A DNA stretch of 64,000 nt from Clostridia bacterium (GCA_900755035.1 CAAEEZ010000014.1:124001-188000), one strand, 5' to 3'. Positions 1 through 8,610 are shown, numbered from the stretch's first letter. Numbers and translations are program-made. The notes: generated from the letters alone by a model not told the origin.

Positions 1-1422
1 TTTGCAAATATCGTGTTGGATCTATTGTTCGTTTTGGTATTTAAGTGGGGGATGTTTGGTGCGTCTATTGCTACGTGCTTAGGTTCTGTAATAGCAGTAG
101 CAATAAATATTAGTTATTCTCACGTAAAAAAACGCAACTTGCGATTTGCAAAGCTAAAAATTTATTTAAGGGACGTAAAACGTATTTGTGCAAATGGATT
201 TGGACCGTTCGTTATGCAATTTTCGGTGGCACTCGTTACTTTCTTTTATAACTTAGTATCTTTTAAGTATTATGGCGAACTTGGTGTGTCTACCTATACG
301 ATAGTACTAAATTGGCATTTAATTGCAATGAAACTTATTATAGGCGTATCACAAGGAACGCAACCACTTATCAGTCTAAACCACGGTAAAGGCGATATTA
401 AGGAAGTGAAGCGTTATCGTAGATATGGTTTAATTGCGTGTATAGTAGTAGGTTTACTGTGTTTGCCTACTTGGGTTTTTGGGGCAGAAGGCTTGTCAAA
501 GGTGTTTGTCAAAGGCGACAGGACGCTTGTGGATATGAGTGTGTTTGCTATGAAAATCACTTCGCCCACGTACGTATTTTTGGCTATTACCATAATTACT
601 GCATATTTTTACGAAGCAACGGAAAAGGTAAAACAGTCTACGGCTATCAACCTAATGCGTGGTTGTTTAATGCCTGCGCTATTCGTTTTCGTACTGCCAC
701 TAGCCATAGGTAAAGTTGGCGTTTGGGTTTCTATTCCACTTGCCGAGGCGATTTCTAGTATATTTGCGTTGACGTTACTTATATTTACTATTAGTAAGGA
801 AAGGAAAATCGTTGACGTTAAAGGGAAAAAGTGCAGTAGCATAGTAATAACAATAAGTAGAGAGTTTGGTTCAGGTGGTAGGCGAATAGGCGAAGAGGTG
901 GCAAAAAGACTATGCTTAGAGTGCTACGACAAGGAACTACCACAATTTTCTGCCGAGAAATCGGGGCTTGATACAAAGATAGTCGCCGATAATGAAGAAA
1001 CGGACGGAGGTTGCAAGTTTGGTTTATATAAGGGTGGTAGGTATATTCCTATTACCGACAAAATATTTTATTCTCAGTCCGACGTGATAAAGCAAATAGC
1101 AAGAAGTGGCGACGCAGTTATCGTGGGTAGGTGTGCTGATTACGTACTAAAAGATACGTGCAAACTAATAAAAGTGTTCGTGTACGCTCCAACCGAGTAT
1201 AGAATAGATAGAATAACAAAATACGACGGTTGCGACGAAAAGGACGCTATGGAAAAAATTAAAGAAAGCGATAAGGCAAGAAAAGCATATCACGATTTTT
1301 ATGCCGATAAAAAGTGGGGACAAAGCGAAAATTACGACCTTGTTATAAACGGAGCACTAGGGGTAGAGAGTGCTGTGGATATTATATGTGGCTTGTATGA
1401 AGAAAAAATTAAAAATAGATAA
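1..1422 (+). CDS. MATE family transporter fused to a C-terminal cytidylate-kinase-like domain (5' partial)
   Basis: The reading frame is open from base 1, so the N-terminal half of the transporter lies outside the window; the GTG at 13 is only an internal valine. The first ~265 visible residues are the second half of a MATE (multidrug and toxin extrusion) antiporter: repeated hydrophobic helices and a loop resembling the MATE motif GVSQGTQPLI. From about residue 276 the chain continues without a stop into a soluble domain starting ITISREFGSGGRRIG, typical of the cytidylate kinase-like family (Cytidylate_kin2). Substrate of the transporter and activity of the kinase-like domain cannot be told from sequence. 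The fusion looks real because both parts are intact and in frame. A hairpin terminator follows directly. Confidence 0.85.
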   Translation, partial: FANIVLDLLFVLVFKWGMFGASIATCLGSVIAVAINISYSHVKKRNLRFAKLKIYLRDVKRICANGFGPFVMQFSVALVTFFYNLVSFKYYGELGVSTYTIVLNWHLIAMKLIIGVSQGTQPLISLNHGKGDIKEVKRYRRYGLIACIVVGLLCLPTWVFGAEGLSKVFVKGDRTLVDMSVFAMKITSPTYVFLAITIITAYFYEATEKVKQSTAINLMRGCLMPALFVFVLPLAIGKVGVWVSIPLAEAISSIFALTLLIFTISKERKIVDVKGKKCSSIVITISREFGSGGRRIGEEVAKRLCLECYDKELPQFSAEKSGLDTKIVADNEETDGGCKFGLYKGGRYIPITDKIFYSQSDVIKQIARSGDAVIVGRCADYVLKDTCKLIKVFVYAPTEYRIDRITKYDGCDEKDAMEKIKESDKARKAYHDFYADKKWGQSENYDLVINGALGVESAVDIICGLYEEKIKNR

Positions 1423-1423
1423 T

Positions 1424-1453
1424 AAAAAAGACCTTTTGCTAGGTCTTTTTTAT
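1424..1453 (+). terminator. Bidirectional intrinsic terminator
   Basis: AAAAAAGACCT and AGGTCTTTTTT arms form a hairpin flanked by A and T tracts, placed between the convergent transporter fusion and acetyltransferase genes, so it can serve both strands. Confidence 0.85.
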
Positions 1454-1514
1454 TAGTATTACGTAAAGTCGTTTATCAATTTAATAGACAATATCTTGAT
1501 ATATAAGTTAGGCA

Positions 1515-2180
1515 TTATTTGTCTACGTTATTACTAGTATATTTTGCCAAAATCTCGGGGTCTATCTTTTTGTCTTTGTGGTAGTATACGGCGTCTTTTT
1601 CGGATATTTCCCTAATCACTTTGCAAGGATTGCCTACGGCAACCACGTTAGAAGGGATATCCTTTGTTACTACGCTACCTGCGCCTATTACGGTGTTGTC
1701 GCCGATAGTTACGCCCGGTAAAACTATTACGCCAGCGCCTAGCCAACAATTTTTGCCTATGTGGATAGGCAAGTTAAATTGCAAACTGTGTTCCCTAAGT
1801 TCAGGCAAAATAGGGTGACCTGCCGTAGCCAAGGTTACGTTTGGTGCAAGCATAGTGTAGTCGCCTACGAAAATGTCCGTATCGTCTACAAGCGTTAGGT
1901 TAAAGTTTGCGTACACGCCGTTACCAAAATGAACGTTTTTGCCCCCAAAATTTGCACGGAAGGGTGGTTCGATATAGCACTCTTTGCCTATTTCGGCAAA
2001 CATTCTTTTTAGGCGCAAAGTCCTAGAAAGTAGCCCTAGTGGAGTAGAGTGCGTTTTGTTGTATTTGCGTACTTTGTCCACGTAGCCTATTTGTTCTAGC
2101 ATTAGTTTTGGGTTTGACGGGTCGTAAATTTTACCGCTGTGTATTGCCTTTTTTATCTCTGCATTTCGTACTTTTTTCAT
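1515..2180 (-). CDS. Sugar O-acetyltransferase, maltose/galactoside acetyltransferase type
   Basis: 221 aa. The N-terminus resembles the maltose acetyltransferase N-terminal domain, and residues ~75-190 show the left-handed beta-helix hexapeptide pattern (NVHFGNG, IHIGKNCWLGAGVIVLPGVTIGDNTVIGAGSVV). The catalytic histidine is in TAGHP near residue 122. Family members transfer acetyl from acetyl-CoA to a sugar hydroxyl in the cytoplasm; the acceptor here is unknown. It ends with a longer, charged C-terminal tail than usual LacA/Maa proteins. It lies 15 bases downstream of the TetR gene on the same strand, so the two are probably cotranscribed. Confidence 0.9.
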   Translation of the reverse strand: MKKVRNAEIKKAIHSGKIYDPSNPKLMLEQIGYVDKVRKYNKTHSTPLGLLSRTLRLKRMFAEIGKECYIEPPFRANFGGKNVHFGNGVYANFNLTLVDDTDIFVGDYTMLAPNVTLATAGHPILPELREHSLQFNLPIHIGKNCWLGAGVIVLPGVTIGDNTVIGAGSVVTKDIPSNVVAVGNPCKVIREISEKDAVYYHKDKKIDPEILAKYTSNNVDK

Positions 2181-2195
2181 AATATTTACCTTGTA

Positions 2196-2795
2196 TTATC
2201 TTTTTATTAAATCGTTTACTACGCTAATTAATACCTGTTTCATCACTTCGTAGTCGATATAATCGTGTTTGTCGTACACGTATTCGTGCGAAAACGCTTG
2301 CGTTACGTTGATTGCAAAATGTATTCGTTCCATTTTGTTTGGAAAGCCGTAGCCTATCTGGTCAAACTTACTAGACAGTTTGTAAGTGATAGCGTCCTCG
2401 ATAGCAACAAATTTGTCGTTAACTTCTTTGTCGGTAGCAGTAAGCGAGTGTAACGCCTCGTGTATTTTTTGGTGTTTTTCGTGCGTTTTGATAATAGCGT
2501 CCACCATTTTAGGCACTAAATCACCAATATTTTCAAGCGTGGTTTCGTCTATAATTTGCAAAAACGGTGGGACGACGTCGCTAACGTATACGTCTAATAC
2601 GTCTAAAAGTATATCCCTTTTGTCCTTAAAGTAGCCGTACACAATTCCCGTTGATACGCCTGCCTCTTTTGCTATCTCGGCAGTGTTGGTATTGTAGTAG
2701 CCCACTTTTGAAAATAGGCGGTAACTTGCGTCTATTATTTTCTTTTTCTTTAATATTGCCCTTTCTTGAACGGGCGTACGAACTTCATTTTTCAT
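2196..2795 (-). CDS. TetR/AcrR family transcriptional regulator
   Basis: 199 aa. Residues ~18-66 form the TetR DNA-binding domain (IIDASYRLFSKVGYYNT, then AEIAKEAGVSTGIVYGYFKDKRDIL), followed by an all-helical ligand domain with no recognisable specificity. It is divergent from the feoA operon with ~170 bases between them and is followed by the O-acetyltransferase. The intergenic region holds two copies of a 20-bp palindrome that could be the site for this protein, which would make it a regulator of the feo promoter and possibly itself; that assignment is inference from position only. Confidence 0.92.
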   Translation of the reverse strand: MKNEVRTPVQERAILKKKKIIDASYRLFSKVGYYNTNTAEIAKEAGVSTGIVYGYFKDKRDILLDVLDVYVSDVVPPFLQIIDETTLENIGDLVPKMVDAIIKTHEKHQKIHEALHSLTATDKEVNDKFVAIEDAITYKLSSKFDQIGYGFPNKMERIHFAINVTQAFSHEYVYDKHDYIDYEVMKQVLISVVNDLIKR

Positions 2796-2870
2796 TTTAC
2801 ACCTAACTCGTATTTAATTTATTATATATCATTTTGCTAAAATGCGCAACAAGATACTATTTTGAAAAAA

Positions 2871-2890
2871 ATATGAAAAAAGTTTCACAT
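2871..2890. promoter_or_regulatory. Palindromic operator, copy 1 (upstream of feo -35)
   Basis: Half-sites ATATGAAA and TTTCACAT around AAAG form a near-perfect inverted repeat (7 of 8 pairs). An identical copy begins 63 bases downstream. It ends five bases before the -35 hexamer. Confidence 0.65.
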
Positions 2891-2895
2891 TTTGG

Positions 2896-2924
2896 TTGAC
2901 AAAGTGAATAGTAGATAGTAATAT
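2896..2924 (+). promoter_or_regulatory. Sigma-A promoter of the feo operon
   Basis: TTGACA at 2896-2901 and TAATAT at 2919-2924 with a 17-base spacer; the predicted start falls near 2931, so the promoter sits exactly between the two operator copies. Confidence 0.8.
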
Positions 2925-2933
2925 GATAGCGAA

Positions 2934-2953
2934 ATATGAAAAAAGTTTCACAT
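2934..2953. promoter_or_regulatory. Palindromic operator, copy 2 (over feo transcription start)
   Basis: Identical to the copy at 2871 (the identity extends over 21 bases). It covers the region just after the predicted start and ends one base before the AGGAGG ribosome binding site, a position suited to repression. Confidence 0.65.
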
Positions 2954-2965
2954 TAGGAGGTGGCT

Positions 2966-3178
2966 ATGCCTATGGTGGTTGCGCCCGAAGGGAAAAGCCT
3001 ACGGGTGATTAAGGTTTTGACAGATGAAAAAACTAAAAAGCATCTGGAAAATTTGGGTATTATGGTAAATGCAATGCTGACGATACTTTCGGTCAGTAAT
3101 GGTAGCGTTATTTGTCAGGTAAAGGACGGAAGGCTAGCACTTGACAAACAAATCGCAACAAAAATTTTCGTTACGTAG
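2966..3178 (+). CDS. feoA: FeoA domain protein (first copy)
   Basis: 70 aa from the ATG at 2966. This start is chosen over a GTG at 2960 because the AGGAGG at 2955-2960 overlaps that GTG and is correctly spaced for 2966. The protein is a small SH3-like beta-barrel of the FeoA family (SLRVIKVLTDEKTKKHLENLGI, then ILSVSNGSVICQVKDGRLALDKQIATKIFV). FeoA proteins are cytoplasmic accessory factors of the FeoB ferrous iron transporter. It opens a tight operon with a second feoA and feoB. The sequence is more divergent than the second copy, suggesting separate roles. Confidence 0.88.
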   Translation: MPMVVAPEGKSLRVIKVLTDEKTKKHLENLGIMVNAMLTILSVSNGSVICQVKDGRLALDKQIATKIFVT

Positions 3179-3187
3179 GAGGTTTAT

Positions 3188-3418
3188 ATGAAGTTATTAA
3201 GCGAATTTAGCGTTGGCGAAACGGGAAGAGTAGTAAAGGTAGAAGGCGCAGGACAAATTAGGCGCAGGCTATTTGATATGGGCGTAACCCCAAACGCCGA
3301 GATATTGCTAAGAAAAAAAGCGCCGCTTGGCGACCCGCTTGAAGTAAGCATAAGAGGTTACGAACTTACTTTAAGGAAAACGGAAGCAGAGGCGGTGTAT
3401 ATGGAGGTGGCTAAATGA
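3188..3418 (+). CDS. feoA: FeoA domain protein (second copy)
   Basis: 76 aa. A canonical FeoA: GETGRVVKVEGAGQIRRRLFDMGVTPNAEI, then PLGDPLEVSIRGYELTLRKTEA. It is expected to bind the cytoplasmic face of FeoB and modulate iron uptake. AGGAGG lies just upstream (3177-3182), and the stop codon overlaps the feoB ATG by four bases, so translation is probably coupled. Two FeoA proteins before one FeoB is a known arrangement in Clostridia. Confidence 0.93.
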   Translation: MKLLSEFSVGETGRVVKVEGAGQIRRRLFDMGVTPNAEILLRKKAPLGDPLEVSIRGYELTLRKTEAEAVYMEVAK

Positions 3419-5664
3419 TAAGAGTAGCGCTTGCGGGCAATCCAAACTGTGGCAAAACTACGCTTTTTAATAGTCTAACGGGTTCGACCCAGCACGTTGG
3501 CAACTGGCCAGGTGTAACCGTGGACAAAAAAGAAGGCGTATACAAAAAGGCAAAAGAGCCTATGGAAATAATCGACTTGCCGGGTATTTATTCGCTGTCG
3601 CCGTATACTCCCGAGGAAGTAATATCAAGAAATTACATATTAGACGAAAAGCCCGATTGCATTATAAATATAGTGGACGCAACCAACCTAGAAAGGAATT
3701 TGTATCTTACTACGCAACTAATGGAAATAGACGTTCCTATGGTAATTGCACTTAATATGATGGATACGGTAAGAAAGAACGGCGACGTAATAGACGCCGT
3801 TAAACTAGAAAGAGAAATAGGCGTACCCGTCGTTGAAATATCGGCGCTGAAAGAAACGGGCTTGAAAGAATTGATGAACGTTACCTACGAAACAAGCCAA
3901 ATAGCAAGGGAAGGCGTAACGGTACTTAGCGAAACGAATATAAGCCACCTAATTGGCGACGTGAAAATAGCGTTAAAGGGTAAGGGGATAAGTAGTCCCT
4001 TGTTTCACGCAATAAAACTAGTGGAAAACGACGAACTTGAAGTGAAGCAACACGCTGATACTATAAAAATGATAGAGGAGTTTAAGGCAACGTTTAAGGA
4101 CGACGTGTTCGGCGACGACTTCGAGGCGATAATTGCAGACGGTAGATATAAATATATTGCGAAAAACTATTCGCCCGTTTTAACGAAAAAAGAAAAAACC
4201 TCGTCTATGACAAAATCGGACAAGGCGGATAGAGTGCTAACTCATAAATTTTGGGGCATACCTATCTTTCTAGTAATAATGTTTTTGGTGTTCCACCTAA
4301 CTTTTTCGGAAAATTTCTTATTCTTGAAAGGTGCTCTTAACGGCGCAGTAACGCTGGAAGGGGTGGAGCATTGGGAAGGATTGGTGCTTAACGGTAACGG
4401 ACTAAATTCGCCCGGCGTATTTTTGCAAGCGGTGATGATAGGCGTAACGGATACTATTGGTTCGGCTTTAAGTAGTGCTTTGGCTACTGCGCCTAGTTGG
4501 GTTTCGGGGCTAATATGTGACGGAATTTGGGCTGGTATATCGGCAGTATTATCCTTTATTCCACAAATTTTGCTATTATTCTTATTCTTCTCTATCTTAG
4601 AAGATAGTGGATATATGGCAAGGGTAGCCTTTATCTTAGATAGAATATTTAGAAAATTCGGTTTGTCGGGTAGGGCGTTTATGCCTATGATAATGGGATT
4701 TGGGTGCTCGGTACCTGCAATCATAAATACTAGAACGCTTGCTGACGAAAAGGAAAGGACGGCAACTATTAGGGTAATTCCGTTTTTCAGTTGTGGAGCA
4801 AAACTACCTATTCTTACGGCAATAGCGGGCGCATTAGTAACAATGTTCGGTGCAAGTAGCGCAGATTGGATTACTTACGGAATGTATCTTATAGGCATAG
4901 TAGTAGCTATCGTTTCGGTAATTTTAATGCGTAGTACAACGCTAAAAGGCGATACTCCGCCGTTTATTATGGAACTACCAAGTTACCACTTTCCGCAACC
5001 TAAAAACTTGGCGTTACACTTGTGGGATAAATTGAAGCATTATATCAAAAAGGCGTTTACGATAATATTTGCTTCCACCATAGTTATATGGTTTTTGAGT
5101 AACTTCGGTTGGAATTGGCAAATGGTGGACGATATTAGTAACAGCATACTTGCAAACATCGGTCAACTTGTTACGCCGTTATTCACGCCACTTGGATTTG
5201 GTAGCCAACTAACCGCTTTTTCGTGGGTATTCGTGGTTGCTGCGGTAACGGGACTAATTGCAAAGGAAAACGTAATAGCAACTTTCGCCGTGCTTGCAGC
5301 AGTCGTTTCGGGTGGACTACTTAACCCCGAGGCAATAGGCGAAATAGAGTCGGTAGAAGCAATGATTCAAGCAACGGGAATAGGCGTGCCGGGACTAATT
5401 GCGTTTATCGTATTTAATATGACCACTATTCCGTGTTTTGCAGCGGTAGCAACGGCAAAAGCCGAATTACCTAAGAATAGGTACAAATCCACGATAGCGT
5501 TTTGGCTAGTTACCTCGTACCTAGTGTCGTCTATGATATACGTAATAGGCTCGTGGTGGTGGACGGTATTTATCTTTATGGCAGTATGGGCTGTGGTGAT
5601 AACCTTAATAGTACTTAACAATAAGGGTAAATTAAATTTTAGGAGGATTAAATGGAACCGATAG
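3415..5664 (+). CDS. feoB: Ferrous iron transport protein FeoB
   Basis: 749 aa. The N-terminal GTPase domain has G1 GNPNCGKTT (8-16), G2 in NWPGVT, G3 DLPG (54-57), G4 NMMD (114-117) and G5 SALK. A helical linker follows, and from ~280 the membrane part carries the two Gate-type repeats with conserved cysteines (MGFGCSVPA and FFSCGAKLP). It imports Fe(II) across the cytoplasmic membrane with GTP hydrolysis. It is complete and of normal length. The last 13 bases overlap the small Cys-rich gene. Regulation is likely through the duplicated operator at 2871-2953. Confidence 0.97.
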   Translation: MIRVALAGNPNCGKTTLFNSLTGSTQHVGNWPGVTVDKKEGVYKKAKEPMEIIDLPGIYSLSPYTPEEVISRNYILDEKPDCIINIVDATNLERNLYLTTQLMEIDVPMVIALNMMDTVRKNGDVIDAVKLEREIGVPVVEISALKETGLKELMNVTYETSQIAREGVTVLSETNISHLIGDVKIALKGKGISSPLFHAIKLVENDELEVKQHADTIKMIEEFKATFKDDVFGDDFEAIIADGRYKYIAKNYSPVLTKKEKTSSMTKSDKADRVLTHKFWGIPIFLVIMFLVFHLTFSENFLFLKGALNGAVTLEGVEHWEGLVLNGNGLNSPGVFLQAVMIGVTDTIGSALSSALATAPSWVSGLICDGIWAGISAVLSFIPQILLLFLFFSILEDSGYMARVAFILDRIFRKFGLSGRAFMPMIMGFGCSVPAIINTRTLADEKERTATIRVIPFFSCGAKLPILTAIAGALVTMFGASSADWITYGMYLIGIVVAIVSVILMRSTTLKGDTPPFIMELPSYHFPQPKNLALHLWDKLKHYIKKAFTIIFASTIVIWFLSNFGWNWQMVDDISNSILANIGQLVTPLFTPLGFGSQLTAFSWVFVVAAVTGLIAKENVIATFAVLAAVVSGGLLNPEAIGEIESVEAMIQATGIGVPGLIAFIVFNMTTIPCFAAVATAKAELPKNRYKSTIAFWLVTSYLVSSMIYVIGSWWWTVFIFMAVWAVVITLIVLNNKGKLNFRRIKWNR

Positions 5665-5807
5665 AAATAGTAGTAATAGTGCTTGCAGTAGTGGTAGTTG
5701 GTGGCGTAATAGTAAAGGCAATAATAGATAAAAAGAAAGGCAAAAAATCGTGCTGTTCGGACTGCTCGAAATGTAAGTACAACTGCCCGAGTAAAAAAGA
5801 AAACTGA
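5652..5807 (+). CDS. FeoB-associated Cys-rich membrane protein
   Basis: 51 aa. ATG at 5652 is preceded by AGGAGG at 5641-5646 and lies inside the 3' end of feoB in another frame. It has one N-terminal membrane helix (residues ~4-25), a Lys-rich stretch, and a cytoplasmic Cys cluster CCSDCSKCKYNC. This matches the small FeoB-associated Cys-rich membrane proteins often found after feoB in Firmicutes; a role in handing over or sensing Fe(II) is inferred, not shown. Confidence 0.85.
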   Translation: MEPIEIVVIVLAVVVVGGVIVKAIIDKKKGKKSCCSDCSKCKYNCPSKKEN

Positions 5808-5815
5808 ATTAGTTG

Positions 5816-5844
5816 TTGACTTATGTCAAAAACGGTATTATAAT
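5816..5844 (+). promoter_or_regulatory. Promoter of the DUF134 / NifX-like pair
   Basis: TTGACT at 5816-5821 and TATAAT at 5839-5844 with 17 bases between. The predicted start (~5851) leaves a leader of only about 13 bases, just long enough for the GGAGG at 5855-5859. Confidence 0.8.
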
Positions 5845-5863
5845 TTTTATATACGGAGGTTGT

Positions 5864-6241
5864 ATGGCAAGACCGCAAAAGTGCAGAAGGGTGTGCAAAT
5901 TCCCAAAATACGTTAGATTTTCGGCGGAAACTTCAACGGCTGATACCGTGGTAATGACGGTGGACGAATACGAAGTGGTTAGGCTGATTGACTATCAAAA
6001 TCTTACGCAAGAGGAGTGCTCGTTGCAAATAAAGGTGGCAAGGACTACCGTGCAAGGCATTTACTTTTCGGCAAGAAGAAAGATTGCTGACGTATTAGTC
6101 AACGGGAAAACGCTAATAATAGATGGCGGAGAGTACGAACTATGCAACTATCGTGGCAAGTGCAACAAAGTATGCGACAAACGTTGTAAAAGAAATATCG
6201 AAAAAGGAGAAAACGACGATGAAAATAGCAGTAACGCATGA
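5864..6241 (+). CDS. DUF134 family protein with sigma-70 region 4-like HTH
   Basis: 125 aa from the ATG at 5864; upstream in-frame codons overlap the promoter and are rejected. The MARPQKCRRV opening and the Cys-rich tail (CNYRGKCNKVCDKRC) are typical of DUF134; the middle (TVDEYEVVRLIDYQNLTQEECSLQIKVARTTVQGIY) is a helix-turn-helix like sigma region 4. Members are presumed DNA-binding, possibly Fe-S or metal responsive through the cysteines. It overlaps the following NifX-like gene by 23 bases in another frame, an arrangement repeated in many anaerobes. Confidence 0.88.
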   Translation: MARPQKCRRVCKFPKYVRFSAETSTADTVVMTVDEYEVVRLIDYQNLTQEECSLQIKVARTTVQGIYFSARRKIADVLVNGKTLIIDGGEYELCNYRGKCNKVCDKRCKRNIEKGENDDENSSNA

Positions 6242-6635
6242 AAACGGCAAAGTTTTTGGGCATTTTGGACATTCAAAGGAATTCAAAATATACGAGGTAG
6301 AGCAAGGCAAAATCGTAAATGCAGAGGTTGTTTCAGTAGGTAAACAAGGACATTCGGCATTAGCAGGATTTTTGCTAGAACAAGGGGCAGACGTAATTAT
6401 TTGCGGTTGCATAGGCGACGGGGCTAAAAACGCTTTGTACAGCCAAGGTATGATACTATACGGAGGAGTAGAGGGCGATTGCGATACGGCGGTAAAAAAC
6501 TTTATTGATAACTGCCTAGAATACGATCCTAACGTTGCTTGCGAGCATCACCACGACGAAGAGGACGGCTGTGGTTGCCACGGTGACGATTGCGATTGTG
6601 GCTCGGAAGGCGGATGTGGTTGCGGTTGCCACTAA
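6219..6635 (+). CDS. NifX/NifB-type dinitrogenase iron-molybdenum cofactor family protein with Cys/His-rich tail
   Basis: 138 aa from the ATG at 6219 with AAGGAGA at 6205-6211. Residues 1-110 match the NifX-NafY cofactor-binding fold (MKIAVTHENGKVFGHFGHSKEF, then GADVIICGCIGDGAKNALYSQGM). The last ~30 residues are a His/Cys/Asp-rich tail (EHHHDEEDGCGCHGDDCDC) likely to bind metal. No nitrogenase genes are present, so this is one of the stand-alone family members, perhaps an iron or Fe-S carrier linked to the preceding feo operon; that role is inferred. Confidence 0.88.
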   Translation: MKIAVTHENGKVFGHFGHSKEFKIYEVEQGKIVNAEVVSVGKQGHSALAGFLLEQGADVIICGCIGDGAKNALYSQGMILYGGVEGDCDTAVKNFIDNCLEYDPNVACEHHHDEEDGCGCHGDDCDCGSEGGCGCGCH

Positions 6636-6662
6636 AATAGTTCTAAAATAAAAAGACTAAAC

Positions 6663-6695
6663 AAAAAATCTCTCGATATCAGAGAGATTTTTTTG
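6663..6695 (+). terminator. Bidirectional intrinsic terminator
   Basis: AAAAAATCTCTC and GAGAGATTTTTTT arms around GATATCA, between the convergent NifX-like and lipase-like genes. Confidence 0.88.
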
Positions 6696-6747
6696 GTTTA
6701 CGCTATAAAACGTTTTTGGTTTATATTATAAAAATTAACTTATTATC

Positions 6748-8391
6748 CTATTTTTTGCTTAATTCTTTAATAATATCGCCTAGAATTTCTTGCCTTATAG
6801 TAGTACCTATTTCATTTTCAATAAATATAGGTAAGAAGTGCGACCCTGGTTTAATGCTTTCAGGCGAGTATAGATCGATATGGTCAAAGTAGCCTTTTAG
6901 TACGTGTACTTTTTCGGTTTTACCTGCCGTTGCCGACTCTACAAGCACCATTCCGTCACCGTAGGAGTTGTTAAGTTCGGAAGTATAACTCTTTAACCTT
7001 TTAATGTTGTCTACACTTGGTTTAAGTACAAGTTTGCCGTCCTTTTTAGCAAGGTTTACCGAATAGGTAGTCGTGGTATCCGTATAGCCGTTACCAGCAA
7101 TATAATGCGTATCAACTAGGTCGGTAACGAATTTTCCGTCAATTACAAGCGAGTTTTGTTTTTCGTTTAGTCCGTCTACAATTTGCTTGATATAAGCGTT
7201 ATTTTTTACGTAGTCAAGTTCTTTAATTGCCGAGATATATTCGTCGTAGGTTACCGTTTTGCCGTCTATCGTAATAGGTTTTTCCCCGTTAAAGCCCTTT
7301 TCAAACGCTTGTTTAGTCGGTAGTAGTTCGTACACACTAGGCATAGTTCTTAGGTATGATATCGTGGTAGACAATATATCCATTACAAAGCCGATAGGGT
7401 TATTTACGTATTCTTTTGGTAGTACGTCTAATATCATACTAGTATCGACAGAGCCTAAGCCACCTACCATATCCATAATTTCGCCTATATCAGATAACCC
7501 AACTTTTTTGTTTAACAATAGTCCAAGTAAATCTAGTAGTGTAGTAATATCTTTTGAATCAATTCCTGACATTATCTCGCTTTGGTCGGTGATTTTGCCC
7601 GTAATTACCTTATTAAAGGTGTCTATCGTCTTGTCGGACAAGTTAAGTTCTATATCGCTGATAGACAATATTGCAGCGTCTACTGCGCCAAAGTGCGGAG
7701 TGCCTAAGGTGATAACCTTTTGGGTGCTAGTTCTATTTTCTTCGTTTCTAGCAAGGTAGTAGTCTATTACAGTGCCACCCATACTATGACCAACTAGAAT
7801 ATTATTCGTGTATTTGTTCGCTTTTATAAATTGTTCTAACTGTTCAGCCGACGTTACGCACGAGTTGGTCCAGTCGTATTGATATACTACTACTTCGTAT
7901 TGTTTGTCTTTTTCAAGCCCCGATTTAGAGCCTAGATTTTTTTCAAAGAAGTTGTACAAGTTTTTGTATTCGTCTATAAGCCCGTATTCAAGCGCTTTGT
8001 CGTTCATAGTTGCGGCGCGAAGTGGAATAACCGAGTTGCCTTTTTCGTCCTTATACAAAAAACTCTTTAAGTATTTTTTTATTTCGCTAGTAATAAATCT
8101 GCCTTCCTTGTCGGTTGCCGTGTTACTCATAAATAGGTTGTTCATAAGACCGCCACCCGACCAAACCGAAACGCCCGTTTCAGCGTTTACAAGGTTAGAG
8201 CCCATTATACCCGGTAAAATAATTACTGCGTTTTTTTCTTGCCCCGACGTATTGTATACGGGCGGCTTGTACGTATTATCAAAAGTAGTCGAAACGGAGT
8301 TACTGCAACTAGTTAAAAAGAAACAGCAACCGACTACGCAGGTAATTAGCAAGGTAAAAGCCAAGATTTTAGTAGTTAATTTTCTTTTCAT
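6748..8391 (-). CDS. Lipase-like alpha/beta hydrolase lipoprotein (LCAT-like)
   Basis: 547 aa. The N-terminal signal ends in the lipobox LTSC with Cys29, so it should be a surface lipoprotein. Residues 54-65 (NAVIILPGIMGS) and the nucleophile elbow GHSMGG with Ser203 place it in the alpha/beta hydrolase fold, closest by eye to the lecithin:cholesterol acyltransferase/phospholipase group; the GDGMV and FDHIDL motifs near the C-terminus are good candidates for the acid and the catalytic His. The substrate (lipid or ester) is unknown. It is a single gene reading toward the terminator at 6663 and divergent from the ABC operon. Confidence 0.82.
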   Translation of the reverse strand: MKRKLTTKILAFTLLITCVVGCCFFLTSCSNSVSTTFDNTYKPPVYNTSGQEKNAVIILPGIMGSNLVNAETGVSVWSGGGLMNNLFMSNTATDKEGRFITSEIKKYLKSFLYKDEKGNSVIPLRAATMNDKALEYGLIDEYKNLYNFFEKNLGSKSGLEKDKQYEVVVYQYDWTNSCVTSAEQLEQFIKANKYTNNILVGHSMGGTVIDYYLARNEENRTSTQKVITLGTPHFGAVDAAILSISDIELNLSDKTIDTFNKVITGKITDQSEIMSGIDSKDITTLLDLLGLLLNKKVGLSDIGEIMDMVGGLGSVDTSMILDVLPKEYVNNPIGFVMDILSTTISYLRTMPSVYELLPTKQAFEKGFNGEKPITIDGKTVTYDEYISAIKELDYVKNNAYIKQIVDGLNEKQNSLVIDGKFVTDLVDTHYIAGNGYTDTTTTYSVNLAKKDGKLVLKPSVDNIKRLKSYTSELNNSYGDGMVLVESATAGKTEKVHVLKGYFDHIDLYSPESIKPGSHFLPIFIENEIGTTIRQEILGDIIKELSKK

Positions 8392-8561
8392 AATGCACCT
8401 TCTATAATTAGTACTATAAGTATATCCCTAAACTTTGATTCTGACAACACCGTATTTTGAAAATAATATTATAAAATAGCAAAAAAACAAAAAAACTCCT
8501 ATGTTTTTTTAATTTCTATTTGTTATAAACAATATATAATAGTATAAAATAAAAATACGCC

Positions 8562-8590
8562 TTGACAACCACTTAAAACAGCAATAAAAT
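8562..8590 (+). promoter_or_regulatory. Promoter of the two-ATPase ABC operon
   Basis: TTGACA at 8562-8567 and TAAAAT at 8585-8590, spacer 17 bases. The 170 bases further upstream are very AT-rich and hold no gene. Confidence 0.75.
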
Positions 8591-8610
8591 ACATAGTACA
8601 GAGGTAAAAG

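Noticed and set aside
2960..2965. GTG as start of the first FeoA
   Set aside because: It overlaps the AGGAGG ribosome binding site at 2955-2960; the ATG at 2966 is correctly spaced.
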